Source of the DNA: Clostridia bacterium
GTDB lineage: Bacteria > Bacillota > Clostridia > Christensenellales > CAG-1252
NCBI GenBank assembly: GCA_009928745.1
Contig: SACC01000014.1
Coordinates: forward strand, 1-14,383
Length of the DNA stretch: 14,383 bases
Direction of reading: 5' to 3'
A program made the position numbers and the translations under genes. Of this stretch, positions 1-6,292 are shown piece by piece. Position 1 is the first letter of the stretch, and each line of letters starts with the position of its first letter. The notes below the pieces were generated by a model. That model had not been told where the DNA came from and did no database searches. It worked only from the letters and a program-made list of their open reading frames with translations.

Positions 1-459
1 ATAATATATCTTATAGCGTGCGTATTGTTCAAGGACTTGCGAATCGGCTTATATTCGATAGTCACCTATACGATAGGTTTACGCGCAGTTGACTTCGTCG
101 TCGAGGGCTTCGACAAGGGGAAGGCATGTATTATTGTCACTCAAAAAGGCGAGGAGATGGCGAATAAAATCAGCATCGACATGGGCAGAGGCATAACCTT
201 GCTTGACTCCAAAGGTTATTACAGCAACGAATGCCGCACAATGCTATATTGCGTGGTCAATCGGTTTGAGATAGGCAGGCTAAAGACAATAGTTGCCGGT
301 ATTGACCCTACCGCATTCGTTACAATAAGCGACATAAGCGAGATTGTCGGAAAGACGGATGTGACGTTCAATAATAGCAGGTTAAGAGGAATTAAAGTTG
401 TTTCGCCTAAGAATCTTAAAAACAAAGTAAAGACTAACGAAGTACCCAAAGACAAATGA
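1..459 (+). CDS. YitT family membrane protein, 3' part (DUF2179 domain)
   Basis: This is the C-terminal part of a gene that begins before the window; the frame is open from base 1. About 30 mostly hydrophobic residues at the visible start look like the end of the membrane domain. They are followed by a DUF2179-type cytoplasmic domain of the YitT/DUF161 family: a strand with ACIIVTQKGEEMA, then GRGITLLDSKGYYS, LYCVVNRFEIGRLKTIV and DPTAFVTISDISEIVG, all in the family's usual order. YitT proteins are predicted integral membrane proteins of unknown transport or regulatory role. The last 15-20 residues are a lysine/asparagine-rich tail outside the domain. The stop codon overlaps the ATG of the next gene by 4 bases (ATGA), which suggests translational coupling with the rRNA methyltransferase. 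The family call is firm; the physiological role is not known from sequence. Confidence 0.88.
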   Translation: MIYLIACVLFKDLRIGLYSIVTYTIGLRAVDFVVEGFDKGKACIIVTQKGEEMANKISIDMGRGITLLDSKGYYSNECRTMLYCVVNRFEIGRLKTIVAGIDPTAFVTISDISEIVGKTDVTFNNSRLRGIKVVSPKNLKNKVKTNEVPKDK

Positions 460-2093
460 AACAAGGTGATATAATCACGCTTAATATAACCGATTACGGC
501 AGTAACGGAGAAGGTATTGCAAGGCACGACGGCTGTGTGGTTTTCGTGCCTTTTGCCGTTAAGGGCGAAAGGATACGCGCTAAGGTAAAATTTGTCAAGA
601 AGAGTTTTGCTAACGCCGAGCTAATCGCCGTTGAGGAGACCTCGCCGTTAAGGGTTAATCCGCCGTGCAACAGATTCACTCGGTGCGGCGGCTGTCATAT
701 TATGCACATTGATTATAGTGAGCAGCTAAAACTCAAGCGCGACGCGCTGATTAACACGCTCCGCAAGAATTACAAAGCCAGCTTTACGGTAGACGATTGT
801 GTGCCGAGTCCAAAAGTGTACGGTTACCGCAATAAAATAATGCTGCCTTTCGGGATAGTCAACGGACGCGCGGCACTAGGCTTCTACAGCGAGGGCACGC
901 ACCGCGTGGTATCTATAACAAAATGCTTCCTTAATGGTGACTGGGCAGAAAGATTAATATCGGCTGCGCTAGAGTACGCCAACTCTAATGCAATCAGCGT
1001 CTATGACGAGCAAAGCGGCAAGGGCATACTCCGTCATCTTGTGGCGCGCTATATTGACGGCAAGATAGCAATAGCCGTCGTTATCAATGCGGACAAGCTC
1101 CCGCGCGTAGATAGATTGATGGAGCTGCTTGCAAAACAGTTCGAAGAATATTCGTTGTATATCTCTGTCAACCGCAATGCCAACAATGTAATAATGGGCG
1201 ACACCGTGGAGTTACTCTGCGGCAAGCCAATGACCGCCACCATCAACGGTATCAGCTACGAACTTAATCCGTTATCCTTTTTGCAAGTCAATAACGAAGT
1301 CCGTGACGCAATATACAACAAGATAATACAAGAGGTGCTAGAGTACGGTAGCGGCGCGGTTATTGACGCATATGCCGGCGTTGGCTTGCTCGGCGCAATG
1401 ATAGCGAAGCGCAATATACCAGTATACAATATCGAGATAGTACCCGAGGCAACAGCTGATGCTGACAAACTTGCAAAGCTCAATAATATATCGCCGCTGG
1501 TTACCAATATATGCGGAGACGCCGCTGTTGAGCTACCCAAGCTAGTAAAAGAATTGCGCAACACATATCCGTCAATAACGATAATACTCGACCCGCCACG
1601 CAAAGGCTGCGCCGCCGAGGTTATAGCTACGCTCAACGAGATTGCCGCTCATAACGGTAACAACATTAATTCGGATTCAATCGGGGAAGATAATAAAAAT
1701 TTGGTTGCGCCGTCCGATATTGACAACGGCAAAGCAGATTTCGCCACGCATACAGACGGAGACAAAACTCAATTGAACCTTGCAATGCCCTCAGTTTTGA
1801 AAAATTCGCCCATAGATATCGAAGCAGAGAAAGCTTCCGTGCATAAATTCGTCAAAAAACCCGATATTGACAACGGCAATTCTAACACTTATAATGATAA
1901 TCAAGGGGAAAACAATACTAAAGAAAAGCAAAATTCGCTAATCACCATTATATATATATCCTGCAATCCTGCAACACTTGCCCGCGACCTGGCATTGCTT
2001 TCCGCTAACTATCAAGTAACCTCAATAACCCCTTACGATATGTTCCCGAATACTTTTCACATAGAAACTCTCGTTTGTCTGACGAAGCAATAA
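456..2093 (+). CDS. rlmD: RlmD/RumA-type 23S rRNA (uracil-C5)-methyltransferase with large insertion
   Basis: SAM-dependent enzyme that methylates C5 of a uridine in 23S rRNA (U1939 and/or U747 class). Domain order: N-terminal TRAM-like beta-barrel (residues about 1-62, with GSNGEGIAR); an iron-sulfur ligand set C71, C77, C80 (C-x5-C-x2-C) plus C157; a central domain with FLQVNN near 275-280; SAM motif DAYAGVGLLG at 304-313; DPPRKG at 379-384; catalytic cysteine C503 in YISCNP; and the terminal HIETLV with E537. The protein has 545 residues, whereas relatives, including the paralogue at 12250, have about 450. The excess is an asparagine/aspartate-rich low-complexity segment at about 397-493, between DPPRKG and the catalytic cysteine. 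All key residues are kept, so the enzyme could still be active. The ATG overlaps the upstream stop codon by 4 bases; no strong ribosome site is seen, in keeping with coupled translation. RlmC, RlmD and dual-specificity RlmCD cannot be told apart here. Confidence 0.93.
   Translation: MKQGDIITLNITDYGSNGEGIARHDGCVVFVPFAVKGERIRAKVKFVKKSFANAELIAVEETSPLRVNPPCNRFTRCGGCHIMHIDYSEQLKLKRDALINTLRKNYKASFTVDDCVPSPKVYGYRNKIMLPFGIVNGRAALGFYSEGTHRVVSITKCFLNGDWAERLISAALEYANSNAISVYDEQSGKGILRHLVARYIDGKIAIAVVINADKLPRVDRLMELLAKQFEEYSLYISVNRNANNVIMGDTVELLCGKPMTATINGISYELNPLSFLQVNNEVRDAIYNKIIQEVLEYGSGAVIDAYAGVGLLGAMIAKRNIPVYNIEIVPEATADADKLAKLNNISPLVTNICGDAAVELPKLVKELRNTYPSITIILDPPRKGCAAEVIATLNEIAAHNGNNINSDSIGEDNKNLVAPSDIDNGKADFATHTDGDKTQLNLAMPSVLKNSPIDIEAEKASVHKFVKKPDIDNGNSNTYNDNQGENNTKEKQNSLITIIYISCNPATLARDLALLSANYQVTSITPYDMFPNTFHIETLVCLTKQ
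1714..1879 (+). repeat. 19-bp in-frame direct repeat inside the RlmD insertion
   Basis: Two identical 19-base copies (CCGATATTGACAACGGCAA) lie at 1714-1732 and 1861-1879, 147 bases or exactly 49 codons apart. Both are in the same reading frame and encode PDIDNG or SDIDNG within the low-complexity insertion. This suggests the insertion grew by internal duplication followed by divergence. Confidence 0.75.
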
Positions 2094-2094
2094 A

Positions 2095-2126
2095 ATAGGC
2101 TATGTAAGGTTATTTATGAAGCCTAT
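2095..2126 (+). repeat. Inverted repeat between rlmD and the lipoprotein gene
   Basis: Perfect 7-base arms ATAGGCT (2095-2101) and AGCCTAT (2120-2126) enclose 18 bases. The structure starts just after the rlmD stop codon and ends next to the AAGGA ribosome site of the lipoprotein gene. No T run follows, so it is not a standard Rho-independent terminator. It could act as an RNA stem that limits read-through translation, stabilise a processed end, or be chance in AT-rich DNA. Confidence 0.4.
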
Positions 2127-2138
2127 ATAAGGATAATT

Positions 2139-2921
2139 ATGAAAAATATTGCGAAAACAATAATTACTATACTGGTTATTTTATTCTGCATTAGCGGTTG
2201 CGCAGGCAAGAGGATCGAAGTTGAAGGCAAGAACAGAACGGTTAACTTTTCGTTTGAGACGGTTGAAGAATTTTCTAATTATTATATAGTCCCTCAAGAT
2301 TATAAAAACACGACGCATTCTCTTTCTACCGAGCAGGTTTATAAGGGAAATTACTCTCACAAGGCGTGGATAACGGGAGCGTATGACGAAAGTACGATTT
2401 TTACCAACAATAATCATAGGGCATACCCTACTATACAATTACATAAGGATACTGACGGCGCTTTTGTTGCGCCCTGTCTTATTACTCTTTATTTATGGGC
2501 AGATATGGTCTTAAAGCCTCATTCACCAGAAAACCAATGGCTGAGTTTTGCTACGTTTACCGGTGATGCTTCTGATAACTGGCTTCCTGTCGTTTGTGTC
2601 AATTTGAGCTATGACGGATACGTTCATCTTATGCACGTGCCTACGCAAGGAAAAAGCGAATACATATATCAAAATGCTGAGCTAACTTTTCCTATGCGTG
2701 AATGGGTACAATTGCAAATATACTTTGATAATCGGGTAAACGGCTATATCAAGGTATGGCAAAACGGTGTTTTGGTTTCTCATGCGGCTTTGGACAACGG
2801 CAACGGACTGCTTAGCCAAGCGCATTTCGGTCTATATGCCGCGCCCTCAGTAGATAATGGTGTCATTTATAATGATGACCTTACTATAAGTGAAGTTTCT
2901 TCAGAAAAATCAGTAAAATAA
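2139..2921 (+). CDS. Lipoprotein with possible polysaccharide-lyase-like jelly-roll domain
   Basis: A 260-residue secreted lipoprotein. It starts with a short basic segment (MKNIAK), a hydrophobic stretch at about 7-18 and a lipobox ISGC with C21 as the acylated cysteine, so it should be anchored on the outside of the cytoplasmic membrane. The mature part is rich in beta strands. Segments such as LTLYLWADM-like ITLYLWADM, WLSFATFTGD, WLPVVCVNLSYDGYVHL, FPMREWVQLQIYFD and GYIKVWQNGVLV follow the strand pattern of concanavalin A-like lectin/glucanase folds, in particular the heparin-lyase-like (polysaccharide lyase) group, whose members share REWVxLxxYxD and GxIKVWxxG. The function could be glycan binding or cleavage; catalytic residues cannot be assigned by eye. 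It starts 45 bases after rlmD with AAGGA about 5 bases before the ATG. Lipoprotein call firm, fold call tentative. Confidence 0.82.
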   Translation: MKNIAKTIITILVILFCISGCAGKRIEVEGKNRTVNFSFETVEEFSNYYIVPQDYKNTTHSLSTEQVYKGNYSHKAWITGAYDESTIFTNNNHRAYPTIQLHKDTDGAFVAPCLITLYLWADMVLKPHSPENQWLSFATFTGDASDNWLPVVCVNLSYDGYVHLMHVPTQGKSEYIYQNAELTFPMREWVQLQIYFDNRVNGYIKVWQNGVLVSHAALDNGNGLLSQAHFGLYAAPSVDNGVIYNDDLTISEVSSEKSVK

Positions 2922-3227
2922 ACTGTTTTGAAGATTTTTTAGTAAAAGTGAAATAACATATTATAAAATGCTTAACTATTTATCATTATACTATAATGCT
3001 AACTATTTATATCTAAGAGAGATAAATACTTGAAATACAAGCTTTTGTTTGGTAGAGTACAATAGCATACGTTTTATAGAATAAAAATGCCGTTAAACTT
3101 CCTGCAAAACGATTTCTGTAAACCGACATCAATACATTTCGATTCGCTCCGCCGCATTTGTTGCCGATACAAACAAATGCGCGCATTAGAAAGTAAAAAT
3201 ATGATAAAGTATCAAAGTATAATAAAT
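2922..3227. other. Gene-poor stretch with direct repeat and strong hairpin
   Basis: About 306 bases lie between the lipoprotein stop codon and the preferred start of the acetyltransferase gene. The first half is very AT-rich and holds an imperfect direct repeat: ATGCTTAACTATTTAT at 2968-2983 and ATGCTAACTATTTAT at 2996-3010. The second half (about 3110-3190) is richer in G+C and holds the inverted repeats listed separately. The acetyltransferase frame is open back to an ATG at 3087, but those extra 47 residues do not resemble the family and have no ribosome site. No promoter with both boxes was convincing, and no terminator for the lipoprotein gene was seen. Confidence 0.5.
3153..3187 (+). 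repeat. Strong inverted repeat and overlapping palindrome upstream of the GNAT gene
   Basis: Perfect 10-base arms CGCATTTGTT (3153-3162) and AACAAATGCG (3172-3181) enclose a 9-base loop. The right arm runs into a perfect 12-base palindrome AATGCGCGCATT (3176-3187). The two structures are mutually exclusive as RNA folds. They end about 40 bases before the preferred start codon at 3228. No T run follows, so this is not an ordinary terminator. It may be a leader RNA switch, an operator, or a remnant of a small repeat element. Confidence 0.6.
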
Positions 3228-3710
3228 ATGCAAAAACTAGTATTTCGCACAATTAACGATAATGATATACCTTTGTTGAGCAGTTGGCTCAATCAAGATT
3301 ATGTTAAGCAATGGTATGAGGACCCCGACAGTTGGCTAGAAGAGATACGGGAGAGGTTCGGTAATTTTGCGTGGATACATCATTATATTGTAATGGCAGA
3401 TACGGCTCCCGTCGGATTTTGTCAATATTATGATTGTTACGATGCTAGAGCGCTAGAGGACTGGTACGAAGTCGATACAAGAGGACATACCTTTAGTATA
3501 GACTATTTTATTGGTGATAAAGATTACTTGAACAAAGGCTATGGCAAAGCCATAGTAGCTCAATTGATTGAGCTGATTATGACCAAAGAAAAGGGCAGTC
3601 GGATAATCGTACAGCCAGAAGATGATAATCTATCTTCAAGAGGAGTTTTGACAGCTAACGGCTTCATTTTTGATGAAAATAATAATTATTTTTTCAAGAT
3701 TTTGCAATAA
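3228..3710 (+). CDS. GNAT N-acetyltransferase, AAC(6')-like
   Basis: A 160-residue acetyl-CoA-dependent acetyltransferase. It follows the layout of the AAC(6')-Ib type branch of the GNAT fold: WLNQDYVKQWYED (20-32) near the N terminus, PVGFCQYY (61-68), SIDYFIGD with D92 at the place of the catalytic aspartate, the acetyl-CoA pyrophosphate loop LNKGYGKAIV (101-110), then IIVQPEDDN and a final NGFIF. The family includes aminoglycoside 6'-N-acetyltransferases, but many chromosomal relatives have unknown substrates, so resistance is only a possibility. The frame is open from 3087, but homology starts at the ATG at 3228. There is no good Shine-Dalgarno sequence before 3228, 3201 or 3087, so the start is uncertain. 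A hairpin lies in the leader. The next gene on the same strand begins 81 bases on with its own ribosome site. Confidence 0.85.
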   Translation: MQKLVFRTINDNDIPLLSSWLNQDYVKQWYEDPDSWLEEIRERFGNFAWIHHYIVMADTAPVGFCQYYDCYDARALEDWYEVDTRGHTFSIDYFIGDKDYLNKGYGKAIVAQLIELIMTKEKGSRIIVQPEDDNLSSRGVLTANGFIFDENNNYFFKILQ

Positions 3711-3791
3711 TTATTTTTGCTACTAATACAGTTTTCCGCTGTTATATGGTAATATGTTATTAACAATAAATGTTTTCAAGGAGACAGGATT

Positions 3792-4493
3792 ATGAATATT
3801 GCTGTTATTAACGGTACAAAGATTAAGGGCATTACTTACCATATGAAAGAGATGTTTCTTGAGCATTTGCGTAAGGATAATCAGATAACCGAATTTTATC
3901 CTAACGATATACCGCCGTTTTGCGAAGGCTGCAAGTCTTGTTTCTTGCGCGGTGAAGAAAAATGCCCGCATATCGTCAGCAAAGCTCCGATTTGGCAAGC
4001 TATCCTTAACGCAGATTTGGTTGTATTCGCGTATCCCGTCTACGCGCTGAGAGCGCCCGCCTCCATAAAATCGTTGCTTGACCATATATGCGTTCATTGG
4101 ATGGTACATAGACCCGATCCGCGCATTTTTATAAAAACCGCCGTCATTATCACCAACAGCGTCGGCGCGCCCAACGGCTCGGCGCAAAAGGACGTCAAGA
4201 CAAGCCTTACTTGGATGGGTATGTCTAACATTTTTACCTGCGGCGCGGGTATGATGGGGGATATCTTTTGGAATGATATTAGCGATAAGCATGTGAAGAT
4301 GCTCGATACAAAGACTCGCAAGCTTGCGCGGAAAGTCGCGGACATAAAACCCCGCCAACACAAAAGCCTGAAAGTCGCATTGCTGTTTTTTATATGCAAA
4401 CTGATGCATAAGGGAGTGCTCAAGACGGAGGAGACTCCAAGCCTTGACAATCAACATTATATCGACAACGGCTGGATAAGCGCGAAAAAGTAG
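3792..4493 (+). CDS. Iron-sulfur flavoprotein-like NAD(P)H-dependent FMN reductase
   Basis: A 233-residue flavodoxin-fold oxidoreductase of the NADPH-dependent FMN reductase / iron-sulfur flavoprotein group. The N terminus is the first beta strand and phosphate loop (MNIAVINGTKIKGITYHM). A compact cysteine cluster C44-x2-C47-x2-C50-x7-C58 matches the motif that binds a [4Fe-4S] cluster in archaeal and clostridial Isf proteins, although many relatives carry similar cysteines of unproven cluster status. ADLVVFAYPVYALRAPASIKSLLDH (75-98) is the typical flavin-binding loop, and TNSVGAPNG follows at about 121-129. The C-terminal 45 residues are basic and partly hydrophobic (VALLFFICKLMHKG), which may form an amphipathic or membrane-associated helix. 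Likely role: electron transfer or reduction of small molecules in an anaerobe. The start is set by AAGGAG at 3778-3783, eight bases before the ATG. Confidence 0.88.
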   Translation: MNIAVINGTKIKGITYHMKEMFLEHLRKDNQITEFYPNDIPPFCEGCKSCFLRGEEKCPHIVSKAPIWQAILNADLVVFAYPVYALRAPASIKSLLDHICVHWMVHRPDPRIFIKTAVIITNSVGAPNGSAQKDVKTSLTWMGMSNIFTCGAGMMGDIFWNDISDKHVKMLDTKTRKLARKVADIKPRQHKSLKVALLFFICKLMHKGVLKTEETPSLDNQHYIDNGWISAKK

Positions 4494-4540
4494 AAAGTTT
4501 TGCTTATTAGTCAAAATAACTTTGAAGTTTTGGGAGTAAT

Positions 4541-5284
4541 ATGGAATTTTTATTTATTATAATTGTAATTTTCGGAGTAATTTTATTTGCCTTCACTACC
4601 TATAGCCGAACTGCAGTCGCCAGAGGCGCGCTAGGCGAATTGAGGGTCAGAATAGTGATAGGCAAGACGAAGGAAGGCAAAAAATATGTAATTAATAACT
4701 TTATGGTTGTGGACGAGGGAAAATCCAGTCAAATTGACCATATTGTTATCAATCAAAATGGATTATTCGTAATTGAGACAAAGAATTATTCGGGTAGAAT
4801 ATACGGTAATGAAAATCAGCAAGAATGGACGCAGGTACTCAGTTATGGTAAGGTAAAGCATAAGCTCTACAATCCGATAAAACAAAACGCTACTCACATA
4901 TACAGGATTAATAAATTGCTAAGCGAAAAGGTCTCAATCAAGTCTTTGATAGTTTTTGTTCAGAATAATACCGATTATATACAAGCTGCAGACGTAATAC
5001 CGCTATATGCCCTAAAGCGAACATTGAACAAATCAAGCGCAACGGTATTAACGGATGAACAAATGAAGAATATATATGAAGTTTTACACAAAGCAAAAGC
5101 GAATGAAGAGGTAAGCGCAAAAGCGCATATCAATAATATAAAACAAATGAAGCTAGATATTCAAAATGATATTTGTCCTCGGTGCGGCGGAAAATTACTA
5201 GAAAAAACAGGCAAGTACGGTACATTTTTTGGATGCGAAAAATATCCGCATTGTAAGTTTATAAGAAAAAGCAATTCAAAATAG
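4541..5284 (+). CDS. Membrane-anchored NERD nuclease-like protein with topoisomerase-type zinc finger
   Basis: A 247-residue protein with three parts. Residues 3-20 form one transmembrane helix. Residues about 29-150 form a NERD (nuclease-related) domain: RGALGELRV with E33, SQIDHIVINQNGLFVIETKNYSG with D66 and E79-x-K81, and NPIKQN with Q115. These are the expected positions of a restriction-endonuclease-like active site. Residues 212-238 form a C4 zinc ribbon of the type found at the C terminus of topoisomerase I (C212, C215, C232, C238, with GxFxGCxxYPxCxF). The zinc ribbon suggests nucleic acid binding at the membrane face. Such proteins are common in Bacillota, but their role (DNA processing, defence or competence) is not settled. 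The start follows GGGAG at 4532-4536. The gene converges on the yoaP-like gene, leaving 15 bases between the stop codons. Confidence 0.9.
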   Translation: MEFLFIIIVIFGVILFAFTTYSRTAVARGALGELRVRIVIGKTKEGKKYVINNFMVVDEGKSSQIDHIVINQNGLFVIETKNYSGRIYGNENQQEWTQVLSYGKVKHKLYNPIKQNATHIYRINKLLSEKVSIKSLIVFVQNNTDYIQAADVIPLYALKRTLNKSSATVLTDEQMKNIYEVLHKAKANEEVSAKAHINNIKQMKLDIQNDICPRCGGKLLEKTGKYGTFFGCEKYPHCKFIRKSNSK

Positions 5285-5299
5285 CTATTTGATTAATAC

Positions 5300-6088
5300 T
5301 TAATTTTTGGTATTTAATTTGTCTTTCATAATGTTTATAAACCTTGTATTGCTTATTGGGCTGGAAGTTAATATTTTGCCGTTGTATATAATACAGAATG
5401 TCCCGAAGGCGCATGGCGTTGCCTGAGCCTGCTTTTCGTCTATTATATCGATAAGCTCGGGGGTTATATTGTACACACTTTTTGCCGTCTCTATAATTTG
5501 ATTGACATTTTTCTCCGAATACGGGCATTGCGCGGCTCTTATAATCGTCAAGCCTTTGCTGTACTTTTTAAGCGCTGCGTCCATATCTTTGAATTTTGGA
5601 TTAGGCGTACTTTCATCGAATTTTAATACCAGCAGCTCAAAATCCGGCTTGGCAGTGTCAACGACAGAAAAGCCGAATTTAATAAAAATATCTTTTTTCG
5701 CCATGAATGAGCCGTTACGGGTGACAACGGCAATGCCGCTTTTTGCAGAGCTTTTCGCGTCCAAAATGCATTCGTCAATAAGCGCGGATGCCAGTCCTTT
5801 GCCCTTGTATTCGTTCTTGAACCCTACAAAGATACAATGAATAAACATATAATCCTGCGCGTCAACCGGACGGTGCGCGAACTCTCCCGGCAGGTATTCG
5901 AGCATTCCTTGATAGCCGCCTTTTTGAGACATTACGACTTTAATCCTTAGTCCTTTTTTATAAAATTCTTTGAACCAATCAATTTTTCTTCTCAACTCTA
6001 CGTGCTTATTGACATCCTTGTATCCGCAAAAGCCGTATAGCGCAACATTCTCGGGCGTAAGGTCTATAATTGTTATATCGCCGTTCAT
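5300..6088 (-). CDS. GNAT acetyltransferase with C-terminal YoaP domain
   Basis: A 262-residue protein resembling Bacillus YoaP. The N-terminal half is a GNAT fold with the acetyl-CoA loop KGKGLASALI at 95-104 preceded by MFIHCIFVGFKNEY, and a later strand-helix unit ending KFGFSVVD. A middle part has a thioredoxin-like AAQCPYSEKN around C188. The C-terminal 40 or so residues are the YoaP domain, with PCAFGTFCIIYNGKIL, SSPIS and TRF. The substrate is unknown. The frame is open six codons further upstream to an ATG at 6106, but the ATG at 6088 is chosen because AAGGAG (6095-6100, minus strand) lies 6 bases before it. An extended -10 box sits just upstream. The gene points away from rsmH and towards the NERD gene. 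Confidence 0.9.
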   Translation of the reverse strand: MNGDITIIDLTPENVALYGFCGYKDVNKHVELRRKIDWFKEFYKKGLRIKVVMSQKGGYQGMLEYLPGEFAHRPVDAQDYMFIHCIFVGFKNEYKGKGLASALIDECILDAKSSAKSGIAVVTRNGSFMAKKDIFIKFGFSVVDTAKPDFELLVLKFDESTPNPKFKDMDAALKKYSKGLTIIRAAQCPYSEKNVNQIIETAKSVYNITPELIDIIDEKQAQATPCAFGTFCIIYNGKILTSSPISNTRFINIMKDKLNTKN

Positions 6089-6094
6089 ATAATT

Positions 6095-6117
6095 CTCCTT
6101 ATTCAATAATTATATCA
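6095..6117 (-). promoter_or_regulatory. Extended -10 promoter and ribosome site of the yoaP-like gene
   Basis: On the minus strand TGA precedes TATAAT (-10 at 6109-6114), an extended -10 element. No good -35 box is visible at the usual distance. The expected transcription start is near 6102, only a couple of bases before the AAGGAG at 6095-6100, so the leader would be very short. Confidence 0.5.
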
Positions 6118-6162
6118 TAAGATTATTGTCTTGAATAGTTGTAATAATTAAATTGAAAAACA

Positions 6163-6191
6163 TTGTTATTGAATCAGATAGTTGATATAAT
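6163..6191 (+). promoter_or_regulatory. Promoter of rsmH
   Basis: TTGTTA (6163-6168), a 17-base spacer and TATAAT (6186-6191), with TGA immediately before the -10 box. This is a strong sigma-A-type promoter. It would give rsmH a leader of about 95 bases, which contains no obvious hairpin. Confidence 0.72.
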
Positions 6192-6292
6192 ATTAGGAAA
6201 AGCAAATAATATTTATTATTGAGGATAATTCTGTTTGTTCAGATTTCTTCCTTAAATAACATAAAATATATAATAGGAGGCGTTCGACGGTA

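Noticed and set aside
3218..3223. TATAAT directly before the AAC(6')-like start codon
   Set aside because: The implied transcription start falls inside the ATG at 3228 and there is no -35 or TGn element.
3087..3227. 47-codon N-terminal extension of the AAC(6')-like gene
   Set aside because: The extra residues do not look like GNAT sequence, there is no ribosome site before 3087, and the stretch contains the hairpin; it is treated as leader.
3723..4514. 263-residue open frame on the minus strand
   Set aside because: It lies wholly opposite the flavoprotein gene, whose plus-strand frame has a ribosome site and clear family motifs. The minus-strand product resembles nothing and has no start signal.
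4494..4523. AAAGTTTTG / CAAAATAACTTT imperfect hairpin after the flavoprotein gene, as a terminator
   Set aside because: The stem is AT-only with a bulge and is not followed by a T run, so termination is not supported.
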